Positions 1 to 11,791 of a stretch of 64,000 nt of DNA are shown piece by piece. The position numbers were made by a program, and so were the translations under genes. The notes below the pieces were generated by a model. That model did no database searches. It was not told the origin of the DNA and saw only the letters and a list, made by a program, of their open reading frames with translations. The stretch comes from Acanthosepion lycidas (taxonomy: Eukaryota > Mollusca > Cephalopoda > Sepiida > Sepiidae): contig OZ010586.1 of assembly GCA_963932145.1 (NCBI GenBank), positions 55,630,443 through 55,694,442 on the forward strand. Reading direction: 5' to 3'. Position 1 is the stretch's first letter. Each line of letters begins with the position of its first letter.

Positions 1-411
1 GACCTGGGAACAATAGCAATTAAGAGGTTGTTCCATATCATCATACCAAGACAGGGAAAATTTTGGTTTCAGTTGTCAAATTAATTATATTGTAATTTTG
101 TTCACAATAAATGCTTTTATATAATTTTAAAAAATATTTCAGAATTATTATTTTCTTCTAACTTTGATTGTGCCTGAAATGTTATTAAATGTTTTTTTCT
201 ACTTGATCATTCACATGTAATTGGGCTGTTTATCATAGACTGAATAAATATTTTTAATGAATATTCACATGAATAGTGTTTAAACTTAAAAGAATTTCTT
301 TATCAAAAGAACTGAAAGTAATTTAACCAATATTACTACAGGAAACCAAAGATGTTTAATATCAACAAAAATGTTTTTGATTGCTTGCAAAGTGATCCAA
401 AATGAACTTAC

Positions 412-586
412 CTTCCATAACCATTAGGAAATGTAAAGATATATTCTTCATCAAAATTAAGGACAGATAATACAGCTTGGCCAATCATGTGAACACCAAT
501 AGACAACCCCAAGAATTTGGACTTAGTCCAGATGTAACCATCCAAACTTATTCTTTTATCATAATGTTCAGCATAAAAGGCAGATA
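412..586 (-). CDS. OSBPL9: ORP9 exon: sterol/lipid-transfer domain, FPNGYG block (internal exon)
   Basis: Internal exon of 175 bp, entered in phase 1 after tctctcag and left in phase 2 at gtaagtt. It encodes about 58 residues beginning [12 protein letters not shown] and ending FPNGYG, with IWTKSKFLG in between. These blocks follow the EQVSHHPP signature in the ORD (OSBP-related domain) and form part of the beta barrel that holds sterol or PI4P. The phase fits the 6328-6412 exon exactly, since one base carried over gives the Ile codon. It is the last exon in the window; the C-terminal ORD exons should lie below position 1. ORP9 is chosen over ORP10/11 from remembered family wording, so paralogue identity is less certain than family. 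Confidence 0.9.
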
Positions 587-589
587 CTG

Positions 590-1564
590 AGAGCAGAAAA
601 AATAAAACAAAATGAAACATTTAAAATAAATACAGACAAAAACATTTAGAAGAAAATTCAAATTTTTCCTTAAATCTATTTGAAAGTGTATGTTAGTTAC
701 TTTATCCATGGTCTGAGAAATGAACTGGATGAATATCATACATGCTTTATACCTGAACTGTGTATTGGGTTAATTTCTCGAATAATTTTGACCAAAATTT
801 AAAACTTTTAAAAATAAACCGGAAATTTTGGAAAAATAAGCTCAGAAACAATAATTACTAAGTATAAACATTTTAAAAATACATATAAAAACAATATACT
901 TACATAGAATATGAGTCAATATTTTGCTGAAGTGTGAATTTAAGATCAATTCTTCTCCAAAATGATTTTGTAATTTTGTAAAACAATACTTAGTTATAAC
1001 TGCATATTAAACTTGAAGGAAGAAAAAAAATATGGCTTTAAAAACAGAAGTCATAGTTTCCATTTTCTTTTACACATGCAGCATAGTGATGGCTAGCAAG
1101 CTTGTCTTACAAGCATTTTGAACAAATTCCATTGTCTGTGGGAGCTCCTCAAATCTATCTTGTACCAAATCTGTCTCATTTTAACATACCATCACAAATA
1201 GAAAAAAACTTTAAATACTGAACTTGAAATTTTATGAATTTCTGAAACAAATTATTACTGTTATTATTCAATGAATTATTTAGATTGGTGTCATTAGCAA
1301 GTTGGCTCTGTCATGAATGTCTGCTGCATCTGGTAATTTTCTTCAAAGCTCTTTCATTTTCCATGTTTTACTAACATTTATTAACTTCACTTAGAACAAT
1401 TAAAGTTCATTGCTAAGATTACCAAATACATCTGAGGGAAGCCAAACTGTATTGGCTCATACAAGGTGGTTAAAAAAGTTAAGAAGCTAGTTCAAGTAAT
1501 GTTATTGGAATAAGTAGAAATTCTTAGGAAATTTCTATTCTACATTTTGTTGACCCAAAATTAT
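590..1564. other. Intron, no recognisable element
   Basis: AT-rich intron sequence between the FPNGYG exon and the MULE-like element. I see no coding homology, long repeat or inverted pair here. Confidence 0.6.
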
Positions 1565-1574
1565 AGAATAAAAT
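1565..1574. repeat. 10-bp target-site duplication, left copy
   Basis: AGAATAAAAT directly precedes the AGGTACCTC end of the element and is repeated exactly at 3539-3548 after its other end. Confidence 0.75.
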
Positions 1575-3538
1575 AGGTACCTCTATGAAATCGCTAAAAA
1601 AAAAGAAGAGCATAGTCTGATGAAAAAGACGCCAAACTTTATGAAAACAAAATTTTATCGTCTAAATGCTTACGTTTTTATGAAGAGGATAAACCAAATA
1701 TTTTTTTTAATTATTTTTAAAAAAATTTTCCATCTTTTTAGAATATTCTAAATTTTGATTTAAAAACTTTGTTTATCTTTGTTGCAACAAGGAGTAGTAA
1801 ATAACAGATAATTTTTAGCGCGTTTTTTTGTATTACACACATTAATTTGGAAAATCTTGCAAAAATAAAAATAATTGTCAGATGTTAATGAAACTTTCAG
1901 AAACTATTCACAGATGATTGAAATTATTATAAATATGTTGTTTTTTATAAAAGTCATAGCAGAAATTTTTTTTTTTCATTTTTATTAACACCCCATAACT
2001 AATTTTATGAAAAACTCTAGAAATTCGATCACGCCACCCCTTACAGATTGCAATAGTTAAAAGCACAAGGCTTTGAAGAATGCAAATCATGTATTTTTTT
2101 TTTTTTTTTTATTGTGGCCAACGTACCTGAAAATCAGCTCTGAATTGTAACATACAAAACTCAATAAAACAAATATGTTATTTAATTTCAAATGCTTTTA
2201 TTTGTTTTTATTTGTTTTTATGAATATGGACAATATTTTCTGAAAGCAAAAAATTTTTTCAATGAAAATTGAATTTTTAATACAATTATTTGTTATTTCT
2301 TTTAATTTTAATAGATTTTTACATTAAGTTTTTAAAAATATTATAAGATTAGTTAAAAGCAACGCCGAGCTTTCAATTGTGTCCAGCTGAGACCGTCATT
2401 GTCTAGCGCTTTGAAAATTGTATCGTTTGGACCAATCGGATTAGCCAACGTAATTAAAAAATGTAACTTTTGTGCTTATAATCGAGCAGTAATTATAAAG
2501 TACGGAAGATCAACCAGGATACAATTTAGTTGCATTATTTGAGTTCAGCATTGTTCTCCGCTCTTAAGGCCTTTACTTTTGCGAAACACGTATGGAGAAG
2601 TTAATTTGATTTTTCAATTTCAACTGAAAAGAGTACCTAAGTATCAGTATCATCTTATGAAATTTAACTACTGCTAAACTTTAATTTATATGATCTTATT
2701 TTGATTTTAATCTCAGTTATGTCATTTTTCCATAAATGAAATCAAAATTAATAACAAAATAAATGGAAATACAAATAACACAGTAAAATGTAAGAAATGT
2801 ACATAAAATTATAGTATTTTATGTACACTTCTGATAAAAATTCAGAAGGTACGTATAAATTAATTAGATACCTTTTTCTTATGAAATTTAATCTCACTCT
2901 TAACAGTCTTATTTTTTAATTTCTTTATATTTTCCATAAAGATGAAAGCTAAGTACAAAAAAAAAAAAAAATGAAAAATTAGAGCGCTGAAAGTTTTCCT
3001 TAAAAGTAACGAGGTAAATAATTTGTTCATTTAAATCTAGGTAATTTCACTTTCTTCCATCCGTAGAAAGAATTATCTTCCCATAAGTTATCTAAACGTC
3101 ATGAATCACAGCTGTCATCACTTGTCAAAGACGCGAAAGGTTATGACCTGCTTTGTTTTATTTTCAAATTACATTTTTTTGGCGCAGAAGCTAAGTTAAG
3201 CTTGGTTCAAAATATTTTAAATAAACATTATAATTTCTGATTTTATTAAAATCAGTTTTGAAAAAATGATAATTGATTTTTTTTTATCAAATGATTGAAA
3301 ATGATTGAAAATGATTGATTATCTGTCCATTTTTTTGACAAAAAAAAACAAAATTTTTAACGAAAATTTCAGACATGCTAGGAACGATTAAAAAATGTAA
3401 AAAAATACCCCAAAAATACTTTGATCTTTCCTCTTTAATAATAATATGAACATTAGACGATAAAAAATTGTTTTCATGAAGTTCGGCGTCTTTTTCATCA
3501 TGCTATCTCTGTTTGTTTACATTTTCGTGGAGGTACCT
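1575..3538. mobile_element. MULE-like element with inverted ends, non-autonomous
   Basis: The ends are inverted copies of each other. The left starts AGGTACCTCTATGAAA; the reverse complement of the right starts AGGTACCTCCACGAAA. Both continue through a shared GATGAAAAAGACGCC core and then TTTATCGTCTAA, so at least about 120 bp of each arm pair, and weaker similarity may go further. It is flanked by an exact 10-bp duplication, a length typical of Mutator-like (MULE) transposons. No transposase frame is visible in the 1.96 kb. The interior has more CpG than the surrounding intron (around 2360-2620 and 3000-3130). A related right end occurs at 58840-59040. The superfamily assignment rests only on duplication length and end structure. 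Confidence 0.65.
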
Positions 3539-3548
3539 AGAATAAAAT
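3539..3548. repeat. 10-bp target-site duplication, right copy
   Basis: AGAATAAAAT, identical to 1565-1574, directly follows the AGGTACCT end. Confidence 0.75.
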
Positions 3549-3599
3549 GACATTTTTATTGTGTACACTTTACAGAAAGAAAATTGAAATATTAAGATG

Positions 3600-6120
3600 A
3601 GTAGTGTAGTGTTACTGAGTCATGGGAAGTAGTATGCACCTCATCTTCATGTACCAAAGAGGTTTTATCACCTTATTTACCCTAGTACTTCTGAGAGGTT
3701 TTGTCTCCTCACTATCTTCCTCCCTCTCCCTAAGAGATTGTCTAGATATAGGAGATCGCTTTGTATCCTCAGCTAATTTGTCTATCAACAAAATATCAGT
3801 TTTGACCCAGTGTAAGAAAATATCTTTTTTCTCCTCGTTCTCAATATTTAAGTAGTTTAATTCAGCTTTTGAAAATTTTCTTGAAATTAGTGTTCACTTG
3901 CATCAATTGTTACTACTATTTAATTTCTAAGGTTGAATATTTTCAGTGCTAGCTTCTTTGCCAGAACAGCTTTTAAATTTTCAAATGTCACTTGTTCTTT
4001 TGTCCAAATAAATTCCACTTTTTTTTTTTCTTAAAGCAGCAAAAGGTTCTGTCAATTCAGAGTATTACTCTACATATCATCTGTAGAAATTTACAAATCC
4101 TAAGAAAGATTCCATTTCTTTTTTATTCTTAGATACTTGAACTCTTACTATTTTGTCAATTAACAATTGGTCTGCTCATATGCCTTCATTAGATACGAAA
4201 TATCCCAAAAATATTTTTTTAGTGTTGTGCACACATTTTTTTGTTAATTGTTAATCCAGCAATTTTTAACTTATTCAAAACTATACTAATTTTCTATTTC
4301 AATTCTTTGTCATTAATAGTACTAACACAAATGTCACCCTGGTAGCATATTGTATTTTTTGTATCACTACCAATAACTTACTCTATAGCCCTTTCAAAGC
4401 TCACACTAGCAGTTTTAATTCCATATTTCATTCTTTCCATGTTAATAAGCTTATTGGCATGTTTATTGTTGTGACTTTTTAAAGTCTTCATCAGTAGGTA
4501 TTTGATGTTGTGCTGATTTTAGATCAATTTTAGTGAATGTTTTCATATGTGCAAGGGAGTTCTAAGCCCAGACTACATTGGGGATAGGATATGAGTTTGC
4601 ATATATTTTGTGGTTTACACCTATTTTGTAGTCACCACAAATATGCAGATCCCCATCCTTCTTTCTTAAAATTACTAACAAGAAGGCCCATTTGCTCCTT
4701 CCTGGCAAAACTTGTTCAAGTAAATCTTGTTCCAATAATTTTTTTTAGTTTTTCCACAACTATTGGTAGTAAATGGACTGGTACTTTTCATACTTTAAAA
4801 TATGAGGGGGAGACATTTTCTTTTAGTCTTAACTTTTCTTCATAGTTTTTTTTTTACATCCCAGTTACTTCTGCCTTGACTGTGTTTTCTAATTTTGTCA
4901 TATTTATGTTCAACACACCATTTCCTATTAGACCATGATTCTTTCCACAGTTTGCCATGATAATTGGTAATAGTTCAAACTTATTTTTGAATTCAACATA
5001 GGCTTCAAAATAGCCTAACGTTTTTATCATGGATCCATCAAACTGATTCAAGTGGATATAGTTTTTCTTTAATTTTGGTTTTCCTAATTTCTTCTAGAAA
5101 TTTCTGGGTATCAATGTCATGTAACTTCCCATATCTAATTGCATGTTCAATAAAACATTGATTCAAGTTTTTAATAACTCTTTTTCATTTTTCTTTTTTT
5201 TTTCAATAAAAAGATGTCCATACTTATTTCCTCTTCATTTTGTCGGACTGTCTCTACATTTTTCTTTTTGGATTTACACACATATTTAAAATGATTCCTT
5301 TTGAAACTCTTTCAACATTTATTTTATATGCCAGACATTTTTGTTTTCCTCTTTGATATTGATATCCATAAAAGGTTCACCTTATTTTCTTTATCACATC
5401 TGTGTCCATTTCTCCTACCATATTCATAACATTTTGTTCTATTAAATTTTCCAATTAATTCATGTTGCTGAACAAATTCAACACTGTTCTAGTGACAACT
5501 TTCCCCAATTGTAAATGCATTAGAGTCATTTGCTGATATTCCTTATTTTGAATGCCATTCACTAATTTCATTTGGATCGCCCTCCCCAACTGATTAGTTT
5601 TCCACTCCCAGTCTCTCAAATTCACAATATTTAACAGCCTGTTTCAAACGAAGAACATATTCAATAACTGGTTCATTCACTTTTTGAGAAATGTACATGA
5701 ACTTAACTCTCTCTGCATTCAATAGCTTTTTTGAGGTGCTAATTTTTTCACTATTAGTTAACTTATATCATCAAACGTAATTTCTTCCAACTGTCTTGGG
5801 TGTACAATTGCTCATAATTTTATAATAGCCTCACACCCAGCAGTTGCTAAGAGGAGATCCGTTATCTGGTTTTCTCCCCCAACCGATTTTAAATCCCTCA
5901 GCTTTTTGCTCTAGCTTTAACTGATAGCATCTTAAGCCACGCATGTGTGTACTCATAATTATCCAGTGATAATTGTTCACTTGATTCTTTAGATATTGGT
6001 GACATCATTGTAGTGTAGTGTTACTGACTCACAGGTAGAAGTATACACTCAACTGCATCATGTAGCTATTTATAGTCTTTGTGACTTCCTATGTAAATGA
6101 GTTACTTCAAGACAATTATA
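3600..6120 (-). mobile_element. Decayed Ty3/Gypsy-type element (copy 1, minus strand)
   Basis: Minus-strand translations give retroviral-like pol pieces: an RT fragment with a degenerate YxDD box (YQGDI) around 4300-4350, and a 65-residue frame at 5051-4854 (MNQFDGSMIKTLG) that closely parallels the protease/linker frame of the second copy at 17998-17651. Gag-like sequence lies at about 5450-6000. RNase H and integrase are not visible, so the 3' half is deleted. About 50 bp of direct repeat (TAGTGTAGTGTTACTGA) at 3603 and 6012 probably mark LTR remnants; the 6012 side carries a TATA-like tataaata on the minus strand. Stops and frameshifts throughout make it a fossil. Confidence 0.65.
4854..5051 (-). 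pseudogene. Gypsy pol fragment (protease/linker region)
   Basis: A 65-residue frame beginning MNQFDGSMIKTLG. It aligns by eye with MKQFDGTIIKIMG at 17998 and downward in the second copy, including a shared NMTKLENTV / NMTRLINSV block. This sets the family relation between the two decayed elements. It is not a host gene. Confidence 0.55.
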
Positions 6121-6221
6121 GAATATGTTCTTGGACTTATTAAGAGTGAGAAATTAGTATTTGTTCTTGGTTATCACATATAGAAATGAAACAACAATGT
6201 TGAGCATAAACTTCCATAAAG

Positions 6222-6226
<5 letters not shown>

Positions 6227-6253
<27 letters not shown>
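6227..6253. repeat. (CA)n microsatellite
   Basis: About 13 uninterrupted CA units, roughly 75 bp downstream (plus strand, 5' side in + numbering) of the EQVSHHPP exon, inside the intron. Confidence 0.95.
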
Positions 6254-6262
<9 letters not shown>

Positions 6263-6327
6263 TTATCGCTAAGATGGAGTAATATTGTAACTGTTGAATA
6301 GTTTGGGGATTTCTTTCTTTTACTTAC

Positions 6328-6412
6328 TTGGTGGATGGTGTGATACTTGTTCAGCAATGAAGATCAAGTTATCTGTGCTTGCCCAGGGGAAAAGATGGCT
6401 AGCAGTGTATTC
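6328..6412 (-). CDS. OSBPL9: ORP9 exon carrying the EQVSHHPP family signature
   Basis: An 85-bp exon preceded by ttatttag and followed by gtaagta. It reads in phase 0 as EYTASHLFPWASTDNL followed by IFIAEQVSHHPP, leaving one base of the next codon. EQVSHHPP is the diagnostic OSBP/ORP signature. From family knowledge, its two histidines contact the PI4P headgroup in the lipid-binding tunnel, and the region lies at the cytosolic membrane-contact surface. The phase joins the 20193-20364 exon (ends phase 0) and the 412-586 exon (starts after one base). It is too short to appear as an open reading frame of its own and was found by looking for the signature. Confidence 0.93.
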
Positions 6413-6829
6413 CTAAATAAAATAAATCAATATAAATGTTTAAAAAATGCACATGTATGTAAATTTAAAATTTATATAAGTTACATATTAAAATACAATA
6501 AAAAACAGTAAACTTTAAGTTTTAAGAAACTAACTACTTCTTATAAAAATTTTAATTTATACAAGTCACATGATACTGGAAGTAAACAAAATCCAATATT
6601 TGAATATGCAGTGCTGTGCAAAAGTAAGTGAAGATAATATTTTTTAAAAATTCTCTTTTTCTGGATGATCAACAAATCTTATTTAAACTGTATATTTGTT
6701 AAGAAAAAACATTTATTAAATAAATTCTTTTTTATGAAGATGGAATAAAAATATTAGTTAAAAATTAAGATATGAAAAAGTAAGTGAACCCTTACATTTA
6801 ATATTTGGTGACTGCCCTTTTTGAAGTTA

Positions 6830-7770
6830 CAATGTCTATATTTCTATAATTTTAAGAAGTTTCTGTCAATGAGTCTTGATTTTTGACCATTCTTTTTGGC
6901 AAAACTCCCACAATTGCTTGATATTACCAGAGTTTCTTGCATGCACTGCCCTCTTTCACTTGAATCACAGATTTTCAATTGAGTTTGACTAGGCCATTCC
7001 AAGACTTGAAATTTCTTTTTATGAAGCCGTTCTTTAGTAGATTTGTTTTGATGCTGATTATCTTGTTGGAAGTTTCAGTCCTCACCTAAACCCAACTTTT
7101 GAACTGAGGACAAGGCACTTTTGTTCAAAATTGCTTGGTATCTTGCAGAGTTCATTGTGCCATCAATGTAGACTATTTTTCTTGTTCCAGCTGCAGCAAA
7201 GCACACCCAAATCATAATGCCGTCACAGCCATGTTTAATGGCTGGTATCAAATTCTTTTCATCAAAAGCCGTATTAGGAGCTCACCAGATATACCACTTA
7301 TTGTTCTTCCCAAAAAGCTCTAGTTTGGTCTCACCCGACCATAAAACCTTTTGTCAGAATGTTTCTAGCTTATTAATATCAGCTTTGACATAATTGAGGC
7401 AAGCATGCTTGTGCCATTTTGTAAACAGTGGCCTTTTCTAGGCATTCTGCCATGAAGATTGGTATCGTTCAGATTTCATCACACTTTAGATGTTTGCACA
7501 TTGATTCCATTAGCCTGTGAGCATTGGAGAACCACAAAGGTCAAAGCAAGATTTGCCTGGGCTTGCCAAACTAGTTGCTCTTCCTGTTATTTTTTGTAGG
7601 TGGCCACTTCTTGATTATGATGTCATCATACCATAGGCCTTCCATTTATAAATAATTTGTTGCACGGTGAAGAAGTGCACTCCAAATTGTTTTGATAGCT
7701 TTTTGTAGCCTCCCTTGTCATTATAAGTTTCAACTATGTGATTTTTTTTAAAGCTTCAGGAAGTTCTTTT
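6830..7770 (-). pseudogene. Tc1-type DDE transposase, inactivated
   Basis: The minus strand reads a Tc1-like catalytic core: an ELFGKNNKWYIW-like block near 7320-7280, then IPAIKHGCDGIMIWVCFAAAG near 7245-7180, then TMNSARYQAILNK near 7160-7120, and a QQDNQH block near 7070-7050. In-frame stops lie within it, for example just before the QQDN block at about 7085, so it cannot give full-length transposase. The N-terminal helix-turn-helix half is only weakly readable. Confidence 0.75.
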
Positions 7771-7779
7771 GATCTTTGC

Positions 7780-7805
7780 ATATATATATATATATATATA
7801 TATAT
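7780..7805. repeat. (TA)n microsatellite inside the Tc1 element
   Basis: About 13 TA units between the transposase remnant and the right inner repeat. Confidence 0.9.
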
Positions 7806-8179
7806 TTTTAAAATCTAATCTCTAACTGCAAACTTTTGCATACACAATATGTTATTATTTGACTGCAGTATACACAGCTTAACTAAAAAATGAACATGTG
7901 TCCTTTTGATTTTTACATGTGCACAAAAAATTATTTGACTGGCAGGCATTTAAAACAAAATTTCAGAGTGTAAATGTAAGGGTTCACTTACTTTTGCACA
8001 TCTTAATTTTTAATTAATATTTTTTTTCACCTTCATAAAAATCTTTGAAAGTGGTTGTAATTCATTTAATAAAGGTTTTTCTTAATGAATATACAGTTTA
8101 AGATTTTCTGACCATTTAGAAAAAAGAGCCAATTATTTTAAATATTATCTTAGGGGTTCACTTACTTTTGCACAGCACT

Positions 8180-9670
8180 GTATAATTCCTTAATAAAATT
8201 TGAAAACTTAACAGTAATTATAGGAGGTGATTGTTGGCATTAAATAGTTTTAAGATCTAACTTTAGGTAAGAGTGTATGTTATTTATTTCCATCATGAAC
8301 TAACAATAGTCATTTTTTTCCCATTTCATATAAATTGTCTGCAGAGTTATATATAAAATAAATGTGAAACTGGAGCTCAATTCTCCCATGAATTCTGATC
8401 CCAATTCTACACACTAAAAGCTCAATATCCGTGTTATATATTATCTACTTCTAGGTGATATCACTTTTCACGTTTAACTAATTTGCATATTAATTTAAAA
8501 AAAAAAAAAAAAAGAAGTATATTTCATTGTCTTTCATTACTGTTCTTTTATTTGGACATTTTGATTTTCATATCAAAAATAGTTCTGTTTAGGAATATTG
8601 TTTTATATAGTGCAGAAAAGTATTTGAAATTTGCATTTTACTTGGCATTCAACAAGTTGGCATCTAGTTGTAAAAACTTTCCTTAATTATAACAACCCTC
8701 CCCTACACCCGATCAATTAACAGTCATATTCTTTGAACAAATATATTAAAATGTCCACTACCCCTTCAACATTTCATAAATAGTGAACATTAATCCCATA
8801 AAAAAACACTTAATTTTTCCTAGAAAAATCATCAGGTTATTTTTCTAAGATAAACATTTATCAATTTATATATCTAGCATCCATAATTAGCTGCTTTTTT
8901 TTTTTAACAAAAGCTAGTGTGGAAATTTGACAAACTACATTCTACCAAAATAGACTTTTCTAAGTAGGACAGGTTAAAAAAAAAAAAAAAAAATTTCATA
9001 CACTGATGTATCCCCCGACACCGAAAGAAAATATAAAAAGGCTTCCTTTTTAATTTATTTATTTTTAATAAGTCTTAACACAAAAACACAAATAAGCAAA
9101 TGACTAATTTGTATACACTGCTTAAAATATCTTCTATTAAATGATTGTCCTCTTCTTTTAATTTTAATTAGAAATCTATTCACAATTACCAGTTAAATGT
9201 CTAATAGCTATTTTTTTTTACTTCTTGATATTAATTTCCACTGGACTAACTCCACCGAAAACTTTTTTGTTTTGATTGTTTTTTGGTGTGTATTTTCTAT
9301 TATTATATCTGTGAAAATACTTTGAAAGAGCTGTAATAATTCAAATGACAACTTTGGCTTTAAAATATTAAAAGTCTGCCAAAGTTTTCACAAATCTCTG
9401 CTGTAAAAAGAGAACATGCATTTATTTATTTACTTTTTGACAAAGGTTTTTCAATAGTAAATTTAACTAAAATAAAATATTCAAAGGTTTTTAAATAATT
9501 ATTGCAATATTTTATGATATCAAATTAATGTTTACTTTTTAAAAAGATACTCATAATTTTGGACATATTCAAATTTTTCGACATTTTTAAATGAAATTTA
9601 AAAATATTTATTTTTACTTTATATATAAATGTTGTATTCTGAATGCTTCTTTCTTTGATTTTTTTCTTCA
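8180..9670. other. Intron, no recognisable element
   Basis: AT-rich, with A runs at 8497-8513 and 8977-8993. No protein similarity or paired repeats that I can support. Confidence 0.55.
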
Positions 9671-9674
9671 TGTC

Positions 9675-11460
9675 AGGAGTCCAAGATCATTTCAAAATTT
9701 GAAAACAATCAATGGAAATATTCTTCAGACATACAGACAGGCATTCATTCAACATGGCCTTACAGGAAGTGATGAACATTGGGACCAAACAACAGGCAAT
9801 TTCATATCAATTGCCAAAGCAAATAAGAGATCTATTTGCTGTTATGATTGCTACCTGTCAAATTTCAAATCCAATGGATCTGTGGGTGCAACACCAAGAA
9901 GCTATGAGTGAAAACATTCTTCATCATATGCAACTGGTTCATCCAGAACTAGCTATACAAATTAACCCAAGGATTGGGAACCTTGCAATGTGTGAAATAG
10001 AAGATATGATGCTAAATGTGACATAAAAAGAACTGACCCATTTTGAACTTCCCAAACCAAACAGAGATTCTGATCCTTTAAACAGAGAAATCATGAGAGA
10101 GACTAGATACAATCATGAAGAGCTGATCCATCAAATAAAGACTAATACACTTCTTACAAATGACCAGAGTCATCTACAATGAGATTATGTTAAGGATCAA
10201 CAATTCCGCCAGAGGAATTTTCTTTTTGGATGCTCCTGGAGGTACTGGCAAAACATTCCTAACTAATCTTCTTTTATCTTCAGTTAGGATGTAAAGAACA
10301 GTGGCTTTAGCTGTAGCATCATCTGAAATGGCAGCTACTTTGCTTGCTGGTGGAAGAACTGCTCACTTGACATTTAAACTGCCATTAGACTTGGTCTATA
10401 ATGACAATCCAGTGTGCAACATAAATAGAGGTACAAACCTAGCCAAGCTGCTTCATAGTCTGGGATGAGTGCACTATGGCTCACAAAGTTGCATTTGAGG
10501 CTTTAGACAGAACACTGAAAGATATCAGACATAATGATGGGAGGAGTAACAATTCTGCTATGTGGAGATTTCAGACAAACACGCTCTGTTGTCAAATGAG
10601 AAATAGCTGCAGATGAACTTCATGCCTGCCTGAAAAGTTCTTATCTGTGGGATCATATTGAAAGACACCACTTGACCACTAATATTAGAGTGGAACTCAA
10701 TGGAGATGGGACAGCAAAGGAATTTAGTGACTTCCTTTTAATAATTGGAAATGGAGAAATTTCACATGATCAAGATGGGCAAATCAGCTTTCCTGAAGTT
10801 TTGGCACTCTGATCGAGAGCATTGAGGAATTCATTTTTAAAGTATACCCCAATATAGTAAATAACTTCCAGAATACAGATTAGTTGTGCAAGAGAACAAT
10901 TTTGGTTCCCAGAAATAAAACAGCACAGATCATCAATCAGAAGACTCTACAATATATCTCAACAGAAGAAAAGACATACCTATCCAATGATACAACTGTA
11001 GATCCAGATGAAGCAGTTAACTTCCCTATTGAATTTTTTAATCTTCTAGGAATGCCATTACATAAGTTGGTATTAAAACAAGGAGTACCGTTAATGCTGC
11101 TAAAAAATTTGATCCTCCCAAATTATGCAATGATACACGTCATATGGTGAAGAAAATGTCACCTCACTTATTGGAAGCTCTTATTATAACTGGTTATGGG
11201 AAGGAGAGACTGTACTGATTCCAAGAATTTCATTGATTCCAACAGATATTCCTTTTGATTTTAAATGATTGCAATTCCCAGTCAGAGTAAGTTTTGTAAT
11301 AACTTAATAAATCACAAGGTCAATCAATGAAAGTTACTGGATTTCACCTTATGCAGCCCTGCTTTTCTCATGGCCAATTATATATTGCTTGTTCAAGAGT
11401 TGGAAATTGAAGGAATTTATTTATACTTGCTCCAAATAAAAAAACAAAACAAAAAACGTA
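9675..11460 (+). pseudogene. Helitron Pif1-like helicase, decayed
   Basis: Plus-strand fragments appear in the order of a Helitron Rep-helicase C-terminal half. A QLPKQIRDLFAVMIATCQIS block (about 9800-9860) is followed by Walker A GGTGKTF (about 10231-10256), then GGRTAHLTFKLP (about 10350), EKTYLSNDTTVDPDEAVNFP (about 10970-11030), LVLKQGVPLMLLKNL (about 11070-11110), and last NKSQGQS and [14 protein letters not shown] (about 11310-11400). Stops and frame changes interrupt it repeatedly, for example near 10020, 10290, 10465 and 10810. The HUH Rep domain is not seen, so this is a 5'-truncated copy. It is antisense to the host gene, inside its longest intron. Confidence 0.85.
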
Positions 11461-11772
11461 GTTTATTCTTCTGCATTACGGTAAAAATTATTTAAGAAAA
11501 AACTTCATTTTGATTTCAATTGGTTCAGCATTATGGTTTTCATTCATGAAAATACATGTATTTTATTTCTGTCAACACCTGTTAAATGTTATTCAGTTTC
11601 ACAATGTTTTATTTGTTTAAAAATGATTAAAATTCTAATGTTTACCTGTCTGAATTAAATATAAATGTTTTCTTTCATGTTTATAACCAATTTATGAATG
11701 AAATGTTCATTTAAAATTTTTGTTTCAAAGATTTCAAGTAGTGAACATATCTTACTTTGTGAAGTGATAGCA

Positions 11773-11791
11773 AGCAGGCAAAGCCTGCTAG
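11773..11791 (+). terminator. Candidate Helitron 3' end: hairpin plus CTAG
   Basis: A 7-bp hairpin (AGCAGGC, loop AAA, GCCTGCT) ends in CTAG followed by T, about 330 bp after the helicase. Helitrons end in a short hairpin and CTRR, inserted before T. The stem overlaps the CTAG rather than lying about 10 bp upstream of it, which is slightly unusual. Confidence 0.5.

Larger units (their letters stand above)
6609..8176 (-). mobile_element. Tc1-like transposon with inverted/direct repeat ends
   Basis: The outer ends are inverted copies of CAGTGCTGTGCAAAAGTAAG (left about 6609, right ending about 8176; TA flanks the right side). A second, inner pair of related sites sits about 165 bp inside each end (6776-6800, and 7978-8000 inverted) and carries AAGTAAGTGAACCCTTACA. 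Two transposase-binding sites per end is the IR/DR layout of Tc1-family elements such as Sleeping Beauty. The minus strand between them encodes a Tc1 transposase with stops (next entry). About 1.57 kb is the normal length for the family. Confidence 0.85.

Noticed and set aside
3290-3330. A CRISPR-like short array (ATGATTGAAA repeated)
   Set aside because: Three adjacent copies without spacers in a eukaryotic intron are simple tandem repeats.
6154-6357. 67-residue minus frame with a CVCVCV run
   Set aside because: It spans the (CA)n microsatellite and only overlaps the true ORP9 exon at 6328-6412 in another frame.
8483-8686. Small plus-strand frame beginning MHINLKKKKKR
   Set aside because: Starts in a poly(A) run, AT-driven composition, no recognisable domain.
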